The notes under the pieces: model-generated
Database searches by the model: none
Told to the model about the DNA's origin: nothing
The model's input: only the letters and a program-made list of their open reading frames with translations
Assembly (NCBI GenBank): GCA_027623315.1
Contig: JAQBYD010000024.1
Span: forward strand, 1 to 50,913
Source: Verrucomicrobiota bacterium
Lineage (GTDB): Bacteria; Verrucomicrobiota; Kiritimatiellia; CAJWTS01
Direction: 5' to 3'
Length of the DNA: 50,913 bases
In this document: positions 15,229 through 24,321 of the stretch, in pieces
How positions within the stretch are numbered: position 1 is the first letter of the stretch
Layout: every line of letters starts with the position of its first letter
Program-made: the position numbers and the translations under genes

Positions 15229-16347
15229 TTACCCCATGTGCCGTGCGGTGACCGCAGCCATAGCGTCTTCTTTCTCGATAATGGAGCGGACGAGCGCGAA
15301 CTGGGTGCGGGCGCGGTCGAGGTTTTCGTGCGGGCGGCCGATCTTGAAGTAGACGTCGCCATCCAGGTAGTCCTTGAGGAACCGGATGCCAATCTCATAC
15401 GTGATCAATTTCGCCGAGAAGGGGAGCAACTCGACCTCGCGATCGACGAGGACGTCGTGGGCGATATCAAGATATCCCTTCACGATCTGCTCGTAGCGGT
15501 CGAGATCCAGCGCGACACCGGACTGATCCTCTTCATTTTCCTCAAACTCTCCGCTCATACTCCGAACCATATCGCCGAAATCATATAACGCTGATCCGTG
15601 CATCACCGTATCCAGGTCGAGGACACAGATTCCCTTTCCGGTTTGATCATCGATCATCACGTTGTTGAACTTCGTGTCGTTGTGCGTCACGCGCATCGGA
15701 ATAGATCCGTTCCTCAGTCCGCTGGTGATGGTATCGGTCATGCTTTCGAGTCCGAGCGCAAAGTCGATCTCCTCACGACACGACTCTGCGCGACCGCAGC
15801 TGTCGCTTTCTATGGCGCCCTTGAGCTGCGCTACGCGCTGAGGCGTGTCGTGAAAATTCGGGATCGTTTCATGCAGGGGTGGATCCGGAAGATCCGCCAA
15901 CAAGGTGGCGAAACTCGCGAACATCGATGCCGCCTCGTAGGCGTGGTTGACGTTGCGAACGCGGTCGAACGTCCGCGAGCCTGAGATTTCCACGTACAGG
16001 CGCCAGATCTCATCATTCACCTCGATATACGGTGCGTCGTCGTTCGATCGAATTACCGTGAGGCACTCGCGCAGCGGATCATGCCCGTTCATCCGCAGCA
16101 GATGACCGCGGATGTGATCGGTGACCCGGCATATGTTGTCCATCAAGTGGTCGATATTCTTGAATATGTTTCGGTTGACGCGCTGCAGGACATACGACGG
16201 TGACGCACCGTCGGCATCAACCTCAACCCGGTACGTGTCGTGGATGTGCCCCGTGCCATGAGGCCCCCCGTCAATCAGGCGTCCAGAAATATCGAACCGC
16301 GCGAAAAGTTCCGCCAGTTCCTGCAGTGATCTCTGTTGCGTCTGCAT
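15229..16347 (-). CDS. Aminoglycoside phosphotransferase-fold sugar kinase (NahK-like)
   Basis: A 372-aa protein of the APH/choline kinase fold, most like N-acetylhexosamine-type anomeric kinases: LIDGGPHGTGHIHDTYRVEV nucleotide loop, SPSYVLQRVNRNIFKNIDHL, catalytic HNDTKFNNVMID, and VLDLDTVMHGSALYDFGD. It should phosphorylate a sugar or sugar amine in the cytoplasm. I start at the ATG at 16347 (residues MQTQQRS), which has GGTGAG just upstream. The reading frame stays open to 16425 through a relic of another kinase (listed separately), so the longer 398-aa product is possible. Confidence 0.8.
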   Translation of the reverse strand: MQTQQRSLQELAELFARFDISGRLIDGGPHGTGHIHDTYRVEVDADGASPSYVLQRVNRNIFKNIDHLMDNICRVTDHIRGHLLRMNGHDPLRECLTVIRSNDDAPYIEVNDEIWRLYVEISGSRTFDRVRNVNHAYEAASMFASFATLLADLPDPPLHETIPNFHDTPQRVAQLKGAIESDSCGRAESCREEIDFALGLESMTDTITSGLRNGSIPMRVTHNDTKFNNVMIDDQTGKGICVLDLDTVMHGSALYDFGDMVRSMSGEFEENEEDQSGVALDLDRYEQIVKGYLDIAHDVLVDREVELLPFSAKLITYEIGIRFLKDYLDGDVYFKIGRPHENLDRARTQFALVRSIIEKEDAMAAVTARHMG

Positions 16348-16425
16348 CGTCTCACCCAGCCGAACCAGGTGATCGACGCGGTAGACGTGATCAATATTCA
16401 AAGAGCCGAAATTGAGAATGCGCAT
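16348..16425 (-). pseudogene. N-terminal relic of a PfkB/ribokinase-family sugar kinase
   Basis: The 26 codons in frame with the downstream kinase encode MRILNFGSLNIDHVYRVDHL followed by VRLGET. This is the characteristic first strand of PfkB-family carbohydrate kinases (NFGSLNIDxVYxVDHxVxPGET). The rest of that fold is absent. A deletion that joined a PfkB start to the NahK-like gene is the simplest reading. No Shine-Dalgarno precedes the ATG at 16425. Confidence 0.6.
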
Positions 16426-16443
16426 GTCGGGGGAGGATGACCG

Positions 16444-17406
16444 TCAGTATAGTTGTTTCAGATTCATGCCGTCGTAGAGTGCTGCGACGTCATCGGCATA
16501 ACCGTTGAAGGGCAGCGTGGGAATGCGGCCCGCCTTGCCCAGGCGCCGCTCCGTAGCCTGGCTCCAGCGAGGGTGATCGACCTCCGGATTCACGTTGGCA
16601 TAGAACCCATACTCGTGCGGAGCGGCGTCATTCCAGCTCGTCCTCGGGAGCTTTGGGGTAACGCGAATCTTGACGATCGACTTGATGCTTTTGAATCCAT
16701 ACTTCCAAGGCACGATCAGGCGAATCGGCGCGCCGCTCTGATTCTCGAGCGCTTGTCCGTAATACCCGACGACGAGCATGGTCAGTGGGTGGAGCGCCTC
16801 GTCGAGGCGAAGCGCTTCGACGTACGGCCATTCGATCGCGCTCTCGCCCTTCTGGCGCGGCATCTGCTCGGGGTCCAAGAGCGTGGTGAACTCGACGTAG
16901 CGGGCCTCACTGGTTGGCCCCATATCCTGCAGCAGGGACGCGAGGGGAAACCCAATCCACGGGACCACCATGGACCATGCTTCCACACAGCGAAGCCGAT
17001 AGACGCGCTCTTCGAGCGGATACCGCTTAAGGATCTCGTCGATCTCAAGGGTCTGCGGAGCCTCGACCGCCCCGGAGATTTCGATCTGCCATGGCCGCGT
17101 CTTGAGGCCACGCGCCCGGAACGCCGGACTGCGTTTATCGGCGCCGAACTCGTAGAAGTTGTTATACGACGTGGCCAGCCGTTTATTCGAGGGGCCCTCG
17201 CGCACGGAATAGCGCGCGTTGCGCTGCGCCGCCAGGGGTTCGCCCCCCGCACGCGCCGGGGTGCATGCACCGGTCGTGGCGGCGATGCCGGCCGCCGCCG
17301 TCGCGCGAATAAACTGCCGGCGATTGAGGAATATCTCTCTGGGCGTGATCTCCTCTGATTGGATCGGGCGCTCCGGCCGGTACCTCATACGCCGTTCCGC
17401 GCTCAA
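16444..17406 (-). CDS. msrP: Protein-methionine-sulfoxide reductase catalytic subunit
   Basis: A 320-aa molybdopterin enzyme (YedY family) that repairs oxidised methionines in periplasmic proteins. A Tat signal is clear: [19 protein letters not shown] with Arg 29-30. The Mo-ligating cysteine is Cys140 in [14 protein letters not shown]. Other family blocks are [51 protein letters not shown] and [17 protein letters not shown]. The haem partner MsrQ is not adjacent. It starts within the stop of the preceding gene (ATGA at 17403-17406), so the two are co-translated. Confidence 0.95.
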   Translation of the reverse strand: MSAERRMRYRPERPIQSEEITPREIFLNRRQFIRATAAAGIAATTGACTPARAGGEPLAAQRNARYSVREGPSNKRLATSYNNFYEFGADKRSPAFRARGLKTRPWQIEISGAVEAPQTLEIDEILKRYPLEERVYRLRCVEAWSMVVPWIGFPLASLLQDMGPTSEARYVEFTTLLDPEQMPRQKGESAIEWPYVEALRLDEALHPLTMLVVGYYGQALENQSGAPIRLIVPWKYGFKSIKSIVKIRVTPKLPRTSWNDAAPHEYGFYANVNPEVDHPRWSQATERRLGKAGRIPTLPFNGYADDVAALYDGMNLKQLY

Positions 17407-18095
17407 TTCTCGTGGCGGCGAACCAACTCGAAAAAGCGATCTTCGTATTCCTTGAAGACATTGTGTCTCTGCAACGTCGCACCCAGGCGCTGAATGAGGG
17501 CCGGGTTGCGCCGTGCGGCGTTAAACTCCTCCTCAATCTCCTCGCGAATGCGTTTTTGCCCGTGCTGGTCAGCGGCTGCCTGGTTGCGCATCAGGTTCTG
17601 CAGGTTGCCGGGCGCCGAATTGCTCACGACGTCACGCAGCAGTTTCAACAGGCAGACCTCCCACGGCTTGTCCACACCGACGAGCACAGCACTGTGGGGT
17701 TCGTTACGCTCACGAACGATTTTCTCGACGTTCTCCACCACGGCCGCGATCCGATCGGACACGATCTCTTCGCTGATCTCCTGCTTCGTAATCACGAATC
17801 CGTACTGTAGAATTCGCAATTCCTGCTCATGGTGTCGAAGCCAGTCGACGTATTCGCGGGCCTCGTCGCCAAAGCCTTCCAGCATTTCCTCGGATTGCGA
17901 CGGCGTGATGATCTGCGGCCGCGCCGCCTTAATGGTCCCCTCACGAATCCGGACCTGATTAATGGTATCCATTAACTCGCTGACGAGATGGTACTTCAGC
18001 ACCGTCGTACCGAAGGTCTCAAGCGCCTGGCTGGGCTTGACGACCACCTGGGTATTGTTAACGGCATACCAGAAATCGAATTTATCTTTGTCCAT
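17403..18095 (-). CDS. Conserved-looking cytoplasmic protein of unknown function
   Basis: A 230-aa protein not recognised as a named family. It opens [20 protein letters not shown] and is mostly helical and charged. Blocks that look conserved are [35 protein letters not shown] and [19 protein letters not shown]. There is no signal peptide or TM helix. The ATG at 18095 has GGAA upstream; an opening to 18227 is non-coding extension. It is translationally coupled to msrP (ATGA). Coupling to a Tat-exported molybdoenzyme suggests a chaperone or stress-linked function, but that is only context. Confidence 0.75.
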   Translation of the reverse strand: MDKDKFDFWYAVNNTQVVVKPSQALETFGTTVLKYHLVSELMDTINQVRIREGTIKAARPQIITPSQSEEMLEGFGDEAREYVDWLRHHEQELRILQYGFVITKQEISEEIVSDRIAAVVENVEKIVRERNEPHSAVLVGVDKPWEVCLLKLLRDVVSNSAPGNLQNLMRNQAAADQHGQKRIREEIEEEFNAARRNPALIQRLGATLQRHNVFKEYEDRFFELVRRHEN

Positions 18096-18278
18096 TCTGC
18101 GGTTCCTGTATGAACACGGCGGGGTGCGGCAAGCCACAAGTGAAGCAGGTGTCGTACTCCATTCACGGCAGGGCACATAATCGTCGTCGGCTCGCCGGAT
18201 CCTCGATCCGGCGCTGTTTTCGTTCATATAACGTACCGCGAAACAGACCAGTTGTCGAATAGATTGGGATTATGCGCG

Positions 18279-18800
18279 TTAAAGCGGCTCGGGCCGCGGG
18301 CCGTACGGACGTTGGATCGTGAGGCCGAAGGCGACAACCGTGACGGCGCGGGTGCGGCCCCCGTCAAAGTCTACGAAGAATAGCCTCTGCCAGCGTCCGA
18401 GTTGCAATCGCCCGCCGATCACATTGAGCATTTCGGTAGAGCGCAGAAACATGGCGCGGCAGTGAGAATGTCCATTCTCACGCTCCTCGGGAGTCAGATT
18501 CACGGTGCGTACGTCGAGATCATCATGCGCATAGTACGCCTCCGCCGGACTGATCCGTTCCATCATTCGCTTCATATCGTTGAGCAACATCGGCTCATGC
18601 TCGTTGAGTAGGATACCAGCCGTGGTGTGCATCGACTGAATGTTCACGAATCCTGTGCGGATACCGGCATGGTCAACCACCTCCTGGACTTCGGGCGTAA
18701 TGTCACGGAACTCCGTGGACTGCACGGTGCGCAGGTGAAGCACCTCGTAATGGGTCCACTGCCGTTGTTGCTGTGTGGGGTTCATAATCTGATGGATCAC
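18279..18800 (-). CDS. YjbQ/UPF0047 family protein (secondary thiamine-phosphate synthase-like)
   Basis: A 173-aa protein with the YjbQ fold: RTVQSTEFRDITPEVQEVVD, GFVNIQSMHTTAGILLNEHE, a conserved HDD and NGHSHCRAMF, then GRLQLGRWQRLFFVDFDGGR. Members show weak thiamine-phosphate synthase activity. The start is a GTG at 18800 preceded by a strong AAAGGAG eight bases upstream. The upstream opening to 18941 lacks coding character. Confidence 0.88.
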   Translation of the reverse strand: MIHQIMNPTQQQRQWTHYEVLHLRTVQSTEFRDITPEVQEVVDHAGIRTGFVNIQSMHTTAGILLNEHEPMLLNDMKRMMERISPAEAYYAHDDLDVRTVNLTPEERENGHSHCRAMFLRSTEMLNVIGGRLQLGRWQRLFFVDFDGGRTRAVTVVAFGLTIQRPYGPRPEPL

Positions 18801-18965
18801 GTTTATCTCCTTTTTCTTTGCTCCGCAAAGTAGATGGGTAATCAGCACCCAACTCGGATTTTGCGGGAGGTTCATGAACAAGACGCCTATGAGACTAGCA
18901 TTGCCCCAAGTCCTTTGCAACACAAAGCTCAAGGGCCTCAAAACGGGCCTGTTTGGTTCAATCTA

Positions 18966-19142
18966 GCCCGGACATCTCACACTTTTTCGTAGCGAGAGCG
19001 CGAAGAGCCCGTCAGGCTTGATCGAAACAGGGCTTTGCCGATGAAACCGTATGGACATACTGTGAATTGGCGAAGCCCTGTTTCGATCAAGCCTGACGGA
19101 GCTATCCGTGTTCGTAGTAGGAAAAGTGTGAGATGTCCGGGT
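18966..19142. mobile_element. 177-bp palindromic MITE-like element, copy A
   Basis: The terminal inverted repeat is GCCCGGACATCTCACACTTTT, inverted at the right end, and the interior is itself a long inverted repeat (19012-19040 with 19069-19097). It is flanked by TA on both sides (18964-18965, 19143-19144), suggesting a TA target duplication as made by IS630/Tc1-type transposases. No ORF is inside. A nearly identical inverted copy lies at 23164-23340. The right end supplies the last base of the stop codon of the 5'-nucleotidase gene. Confidence 0.8.
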
Positions 19143-20068
19143 TAGGGGTTTCTGATGCCGTAAGGGATATGCACAGCAGCGGTTCCGAGCAGTTCCGGGT
19201 CCAAATGGCTCAATTGATCATCGAAAAATATGTGCGGGCGAAACTCCTCGAGAAACGAGCGCTTACTGACACCCCCCAGGAACAGCGCCTCGTCCGCTCG
19301 AATCCCCCACTCGCGCAGCGTGTTCATGGCTCGCTTATGAGCCGGCGCGGCGCGTGCCGTGATCACGGCGGTGCGCACCACGGGCACGTAATCGAGATCA
19401 TCGGAGAAGTGGTCCTGCTCATGTCGCTGCACCGCCGACATTCCGCGAATGAAGCGATGCAATGGGCCGGGGCCGAGCGTCTGCGCGGCTCGCTCTCTCT
19501 CGTGGGCCTCGAAGCCCTGCAGGCCGTCGGCGGCGAAGACCTGCTCCGCTTCATCGCTGGCGACGACGCCGTCAAAATCGAATGCGAGCCGAAACTCGGG
19601 ATCCGATTCGTCGTCGGCCATGGGGCGGCGCGGCAGAATCTGCCCCGCGGGATAGCCATCGTCGACAGCCTTCTTCACATCTTCGTAGTTCGCTGAGAGG
19701 AAGAGCGAAACGTTGAACGGATCGAGGTACTTCATGCGGTCCCCGCCACCGAGAAATGCGGACCTTTCGATACCCAGCCCGCAGGCATCAATCGAATTGA
19801 TGACTCGCATCCCCGTATCAGGGTCATTACGTGAGAGCAGGATGACCTCCACGGGTTGATACTCGGGGATCAGGGCATTCAGAGACAGCAACCGTTTGAT
19901 GAACGGGAATCCAAGACCTGGCTTGAGCGCCGTCTCGGCATGCTCGATCTGATACCGTCGATATCGCTCCACGCCCTCGGTCTCGAAGATTCGGTTCTCG
20001 TCCTCGAGATCGAAGAGCGCCCGCGAAGATACGGCGACGACGAGCTTTTCTGAGATGTCGTAAGGCAT
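19142..20068 (-). CDS. Cytosolic 5'-nucleotidase (NT5C1-like)
   Basis: A 308-aa cytoplasmic enzyme of the 5'-nucleotidase family known from animal cN-I and bacterial relatives, hydrolysing nucleoside monophosphates such as AMP. Blocks: LVVAVSSRALFDLEDENRIF (HAD motif I-like DLE), YQPVEVILLSRNDPDTGMRV, AFLGGGDRMKYLDPFNVSLF, LAFDFDGVVASDEAEQVF and FLGGVSKRSFLEEFRPHIFF, then DDQ. Its stop codon, TAA (19142-19144), is formed from the TA target plus the first base of MITE copy A, so insertion took place at the very end of the gene. Confidence 0.9.
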   Translation of the reverse strand: MPYDISEKLVVAVSSRALFDLEDENRIFETEGVERYRRYQIEHAETALKPGLGFPFIKRLLSLNALIPEYQPVEVILLSRNDPDTGMRVINSIDACGLGIERSAFLGGGDRMKYLDPFNVSLFLSANYEDVKKAVDDGYPAGQILPRRPMADDESDPEFRLAFDFDGVVASDEAEQVFAADGLQGFEAHERERAAQTLGPGPLHRFIRGMSAVQRHEQDHFSDDLDYVPVVRTAVITARAAPAHKRAMNTLREWGIRADEALFLGGVSKRSFLEEFRPHIFFDDQLSHLDPELLGTAAVHIPYGIRNP

Positions 20069-20170
20069 CGGTTCAGCGTGGGTCAGGCGGCGGGAGAACT
20101 GGTGGCGACGAGAAGATTAGGAGTTGGTAGGGCTGCGTTCAAGGCGGAATCGGGCGTCGCGATGCATACC

Positions 20171-21277
20171 TCAATGTCCGGAAGACTCGCCAGGTTCGTC
20201 GCCTATGACGAGATGGCGAAGCGCTTCATACAGGTGGTCACCCACTTTCATCGCTCCGCGCGGCGTCATGTGAGAGCAATCGTAGAAGTCCGCGTCCGTC
20301 CAATCGCCATGCATGGCAAGATCAACAAATAGAGCACCGCTCTGCCGGGACGTAGCCTCGGTGATCCGGTCGAGTCGATTCTTGATGTGGTAGAAATCCA
20401 CCCCGTTGACCGCGCGCCCAGCGAAGACGGCCCCCTCGTCGCAGCCCTCAACACCATGCGGTGTGACACGATAGCGGCGCGACGGCTGCGACACGAAAAC
20501 CGGCTTGGCGCCCAAGGCTTCGCTCAGCTCAATCAGCGTGATCAAACGATCCGCATAGGCCTGGAGGACGGGGTCCATGAAGTCGTAATCAGACTGAAAG
20601 GGCTCCCGGCTCCACTCGAGGTCGCCGAATGCGACGGCGCGGTGCGTCATTTTCGTGCGCCTGGCTTTACGAGCCCCGCGGAGTATTCGAATCCAGGTCA
20701 CGAGCGCACTGTTCTCACGGATCGTCCGGTTCAGACTGAAACCTTGATCGACGATGAAGAGGCGGTCGTAGCGATCATTGAGTTCCACGTGGAACTCGTT
20801 AAGCCCGGCATAAAAAAGGATGTATTCCGGGGCCAGGCCGGGAATCTCCGGAAACCACCACTTGAAATTCATAATGTGGCCGACGGTCGATTGCCCGTCG
20901 ACCCCCGCATTGGCGACCACGATGTTCCGCCCGGCCTGCTCAAATCGATTCTGAAGCACGTCTTGCCATGTCTCGCCGTCACGAATGAAGCGTTGGTCGG
21001 TGGTGCTTCCGCCGACGGTCAGGATATCGATGCTGCCGGGACTGGACGATGACCCGCGCAGGCCGTACTTATCTCGCGAATAGTTGACGATCGGATCGGA
21101 AGCCTCGTAGAGACCGGAGACGTCATGCCTGCGAACGCTGTCCCGTACAAGGTTCAGACGGTTGAGCTTTCTCGCATCCAGCCATCCACCGAAGATGAGC
21201 TCAAGGAGCACGAGGCCGACCAGGAAGATAACCGCGTTGACGAACAGGATTGCGAAAACTCGTTTGGGCTCTCTCAT
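20171..21277 (-). CDS. Membrane-anchored SGNH/GDSL hydrolase-like protein
   Basis: A 368-aa protein with one N-terminal TM anchor (FAILFVNAVIFLVGLVLLEL) and a periplasmic SGNH domain. Block I is LTVGGSTTDQ (Ser91), block II NAGVDGQSTVGH, block III FYAGLNEFHVE, and block V DFYDCSHMTPRGAMKVGDHL with the Asp/His pair. Such proteins often deacetylate or acetylate cell-surface glycans. It is divergent from rmuC with a 115-bp gap. Confidence 0.82.
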   Translation of the reverse strand: MREPKRVFAILFVNAVIFLVGLVLLELIFGGWLDARKLNRLNLVRDSVRRHDVSGLYEASDPIVNYSRDKYGLRGSSSSPGSIDILTVGGSTTDQRFIRDGETWQDVLQNRFEQAGRNIVVANAGVDGQSTVGHIMNFKWWFPEIPGLAPEYILFYAGLNEFHVELNDRYDRLFIVDQGFSLNRTIRENSALVTWIRILRGARKARRTKMTHRAVAFGDLEWSREPFQSDYDFMDPVLQAYADRLITLIELSEALGAKPVFVSQPSRRYRVTPHGVEGCDEGAVFAGRAVNGVDFYHIKNRLDRITEATSRQSGALFVDLAMHGDWTDADFYDCSHMTPRGAMKVGDHLYEALRHLVIGDEPGESSGH

Positions 21278-21392
21278 ACGTTGGGATGCGGATCATAGAG
21301 GACATCGGCGAGATCGGAAAGGTCTTTGGACCGCCTCGCGCGCGGCGCGCACCAGAATTGACGTCACCGCGGGCATTCCCTATCTTCGACCC

Positions 21393-22625
21393 ATGACGCA
21401 GGTGATAATCATTGGCGCGGTCGGGCTGCTCGTCGGCATCGCCCTGGGATGGCTGCTGGCTTCCGGCCGCTATCGGGAAACGCTGGCCGAGGAGAAGGCC
21501 CGGGGCGCCGCCAATCTCGAGAAAGCGGAGTGGGCCGAGCGTGCGCAGGAACAACTTCGCGAGACGTTTCAGGCGCTGGCGGCACGAACGCTGCAGACCA
21601 ACAACGAAGCCTTTATCACGCAGACACGGGAGCAACTCGAATCGATCCTGAAGCAGTTCCGCGGCGATTGGTCCACGCAGAAAGAACAGTTCACGAACCT
21701 GGTGCAACCCGTCGAGAAGGGCCTCAAGGCACTGGACGATCAAGTTCGCCATCTCGAGCAACGGCGCGAAGGGGCGTACAAGGCCCTCGAGCAACACCTC
21801 GGCGACCTGAAGGATGCGCATCATCAACTTCGCGACGAGACAGGACATCTTCGCTCGGCCTTGACCACCAGTTCCAGCGCGCGCGGGCAATGGGGCGAGG
21901 TGCAGCTTCGCCGCATTGTGGAGTTGGCCGGCATGGCGAACCATATCGATTTCGACGAACAGCAACAGAGCGGTGGGGCGCGGCCGGACCTGATTCTTCG
22001 CTTACCGGGCCACGGCATTCTGCCGGTCGATGCCAAGACCTCGCTGCAGGACTACCTGCGGGCTCACGACGCCGACAACGAGAATGATCGCAAGCGATCG
22101 TTGAAAGCTCATGCGCTTGCCATGCGCGGACACGTCCGCGCGCTGGGAAACAAGGAGTACTGGAAGCAGTTCGAGAGAACCCCGGAAGTCGTCGTGATGT
22201 TTGTACCCAATGAAGCCTGCCTCGGCGCGGCGTTTGAAGAGGATCCCGGGTTGATCGAATTCGGACTTGAACACAAGGTCCTGCTGGCAACGCCTGTGAC
22301 ACTCTTCGGCCTGCTCAGGGCGGTGGCGTACGGCTGGCAGCAGCAGGAGACAACCGACAACGCCAGGCTCATCGCGGAGGAGGGGCGCGCGCTGTGTGAC
22401 CGGCTGGCCAAGTTCATGGGCCACCTGCAGGGCACGGGAAAAGGCCTCGAGAAAGCGGTGCTGGCGTACAATGACGCCATCGGTTCGGCGGAGACGCGCC
22501 TGATGCCTTCGGCACGGCGGTTGCGTGATCTCGGCGCCACGACCGCAGAGGTAACGGCGCCCGAACCCATCGAACTGCAGCCGCGTATCCCGGACACGCC
22601 GAACGACGAGGCCGCGTCCGCATAG
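21393..22625 (+). CDS. rmuC: DNA recombination protein RmuC
   Basis: A 410-aa protein with one N-terminal TM helix (VIIIGAVGLLVGIALGWLLA), a long coiled coil (about 30-165) and a PD-(D/E)XK-like nuclease domain (about 170-350): SSARGQWGEVQLRRIVELAG, PDLILRLPGHGILPVDAKTS, VVMFVPNEACLGAAFEED and LLATPVTLFGLLRAVAYGWQ. RmuC limits inversions at short inverted repeats, which is notable beside two inverted MITE copies. The ATG at 21393 starts the TM helix. Its stop overlaps the SET gene (TAGTG). Confidence 0.95.
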   Translation: MTQVIIIGAVGLLVGIALGWLLASGRYRETLAEEKARGAANLEKAEWAERAQEQLRETFQALAARTLQTNNEAFITQTREQLESILKQFRGDWSTQKEQFTNLVQPVEKGLKALDDQVRHLEQRREGAYKALEQHLGDLKDAHHQLRDETGHLRSALTTSSSARGQWGEVQLRRIVELAGMANHIDFDEQQQSGGARPDLILRLPGHGILPVDAKTSLQDYLRAHDADNENDRKRSLKAHALAMRGHVRALGNKEYWKQFERTPEVVVMFVPNEACLGAAFEEDPGLIEFGLEHKVLLATPVTLFGLLRAVAYGWQQQETTDNARLIAEEGRALCDRLAKFMGHLQGTGKGLEKAVLAYNDAIGSAETRLMPSARRLRDLGATTAEVTAPEPIELQPRIPDTPNDEAASA

Positions 22626-23164
22626 TGTCGAAGCGCAAGAGCCAGCGAACGCGGCGCCTTTTAGCGCGACAGCGAGCCATCGAACGCGAACTGCGCAAGT
22701 CGGGGCGCTGCGCGCTCAACGATAGCGTTGAGGCCCGCGCGTCCGGGATCCATGGCCACGGCGTTTTCGCGATCACGCCGATACCGCGGGGCGCTGAAAT
22801 CATTGAGTACATCGGGGAGAAGATCAGTAAAGCGGAAGCGACGCGGCGTCAGCAGACGCACGGCGTCTACATTTTCATCCTGAATACGCGCGTGGATGTA
22901 GACGGCGCGACCGGGGGGAACGGCGCCCACCTGATCAATCACGGATGTGGCCCGAATGCGGAAGCGATGATCGACGAGAACCGGATCGTCATCTGCGCCC
23001 TGCGCCGCATCCGGCCCGGCGACGAGATCACCTACGACTACGGGTTCGATACCGAAGACCACGAAGATCATCGGTGCCGCTGCGGAGCCCCCGCGTGTAT
23101 CGGATTCATTGTCGCCAAGCGCCACCGCAAGCGCCTCGCGGCCCGGATCCAAGCCGGACGTTAG
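22625..23164 (+). CDS. SET-domain protein methyltransferase
   Basis: A 179-aa protein with a GTG start that shares a base with the rmuC stop. The SET domain fills most of it: SGIHGHGVFAITPIPRGAEI, IEYIGEKIS, LINHGCGPNAEA (NHxCxPN), and DEITYDYGF. A post-SET Cys cluster, CRCGAPACIG, follows. Bacterial homologues act as protein-lysine methyltransferases; the substrate is unknown. Its stop, TAG (23162-23164), consists of the TA target and the first G of MITE copy B. Confidence 0.93.
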   Translation: MSKRKSQRTRRLLARQRAIERELRKSGRCALNDSVEARASGIHGHGVFAITPIPRGAEIIEYIGEKISKAEATRRQQTHGVYIFILNTRVDVDGATGGNGAHLINHGCGPNAEAMIDENRIVICALRRIRPGDEITYDYGFDTEDHEDHRCRCGAPACIGFIVAKRHRKRLAARIQAGR

Positions 23165-23340
23165 CCCGGATATCTCACACTTTTCCTACTACGAACACGG
23201 ATAGCTCCGTCAGGCTTGATCGAAACAGGGCTTCGCCAATTCACAGTATCTCCATACCGTTTCATCGGCAAAGCCCTGTTTCGATCAAGCCTGACGGGCT
23301 CTTCGCGCTCTCGCTACGAAAAAGTGTGAGATGTCCGGGC
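23164..23340. mobile_element. 177-bp palindromic MITE-like element, copy B (inverted relative to A)
   Basis: The reverse complement of this segment matches copy A over the full 177 bp with about four differences by eye. It is flanked by TA at 23162-23163 and 23341-23342. Together with copy A it brackets a 4.0-kb unit (5'-nucleotidase, SGNH, RmuC, SET) as inverted repeats. Confidence 0.8.
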
Positions 23341-23368
23341 TAGTTGCGGGTTGACGGATGAAAGCGCC

Positions 23369-23542
23369 TCACGCCAGGTAGCTGAGTCCGACCTTAAGCA
23401 CGAGAATTGCGACGCCGGTCGCGACTTCCGTGATCGCGATGACCTGGATGTCGAGGCCAGGGATGAATTGCGCCAGGGATCGCCGCAGGATAAATGCGAT
23501 CGCACCATCAACGATCAGGATGATCGCCAACCAGGTTGTCAT
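23369..23542 (-). CDS. Small two-TM membrane protein
   Basis: A 57-aa product from the ATG at 23542 (a TTG 18 bases earlier is in frame). It has two hydrophobic helices (WLAIILIVDGAIAFIL and VIAITEVATGVAILVLKVGL) joined by a short charged loop (RRSLAQFIPGLDI). The function is unknown. It sits alone between MITE copy B and a terminator. Confidence 0.55.
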   Translation of the reverse strand: MTTWLAIILIVDGAIAFILRRSLAQFIPGLDIQVIAITEVATGVAILVLKVGLSYLA

Positions 23543-23682
23543 GGTCGCCCAGAGCGTCAAAATTCACCATCAAGCTTGAGTCCAGGCCCTGGCCTGGAGA
23601 TCCGCAACGACTCGTCGAGGGCCGGCGAAGGCATGCCTTCCGACCACGCCGAGCATAGCTGGGGCGTGTATGGTACGGCAAG

Positions 23683-23711
23683 AAAAAGGCCCCGACGCGA
23701 GCGTCGGGGCC
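23683..23711 (-). terminator. Rho-independent terminator of the receiver gene
   Basis: A perfect 11-bp stem (23688-23698 with 23701-23711, arms GGCCCCGACGC/GCGTCGGGGCC) with a two-base loop is followed on the minus strand by TTTTT (complement of 23683-23687). It lies 19 bp after the stop of the minus-strand response regulator. Confidence 0.9.
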
Positions 23712-23729
23712 TGGGGCGGGAGCACCTTC

Positions 23730-24110
23730 TTAAGCTGCAGCGTAGCGATCGAGGAGGTGTGTCAGATCACTGCAACTGAAGGGCTTCTCTAGATATTCGT
23801 CAACGCCTGCTTCGAAGAGATTCGTGAGAATATCGTCTGGGATATACGCGGTCATTAGAACGACTTTCGTCTCGTCCGGGAGTTCCGCGTTCCCGACGAA
23901 CCATACGCCGTCCTTACCGGGCATGCGAAGGTCGAGCAGAATCACGTCATAGCGTTCGTCTTCAACCCTGGCTGCGGCGGCGGCGGCGTTATCCACGCAC
24001 TCGACTTTGGCACCCCAGCGCTTGAGCACCCTGGACAGCGCACTCAAGATCGATTGATCGTCATCTACGATAAGCACCTTTATATCAAAACCATCGGTTA
24101 GTCGTTTCAC
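23730..24110 (-). CDS. Stand-alone response regulator receiver
   Basis: A 126-aa single-domain receiver: VLIVDDDQS acidic pocket, phospho-acceptor Asp in VILLDLRMPGKDG, VVLMTAYIPDD (Thr) and DEYLEKPFS (Lys). It has no output domain, so it probably acts by protein contacts or in a phosphorelay. The histidine kinase is not in the window. Confidence 0.93.
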   Translation of the reverse strand: MKRLTDGFDIKVLIVDDDQSILSALSRVLKRWGAKVECVDNAAAAAARVEDERYDVILLDLRMPGKDGVWFVGNAELPDETKVVLMTAYIPDDILTNLFEAGVDEYLEKPFSCSDLTHLLDRYAAA

Positions 24111-24321
24111 ACGTCCTCTTCTCTTCGCGATATTGATTCAGCATGACATGTGCCAAGGCGCTGCACGGGCGTGTGAGAGGCGCGATTCGCCGAAATTGTT
24201 TGGAAAACTCCCATCGGCGCTCGTACAGATTCACCGAGACGGGCGGTTGTCGGCGGCCCACTGGCCGTATCCGGCCCGCATTGGCGGTGGTCGCGAGTTG
24301 CCCTGACGGCTCAAGGCCCGG

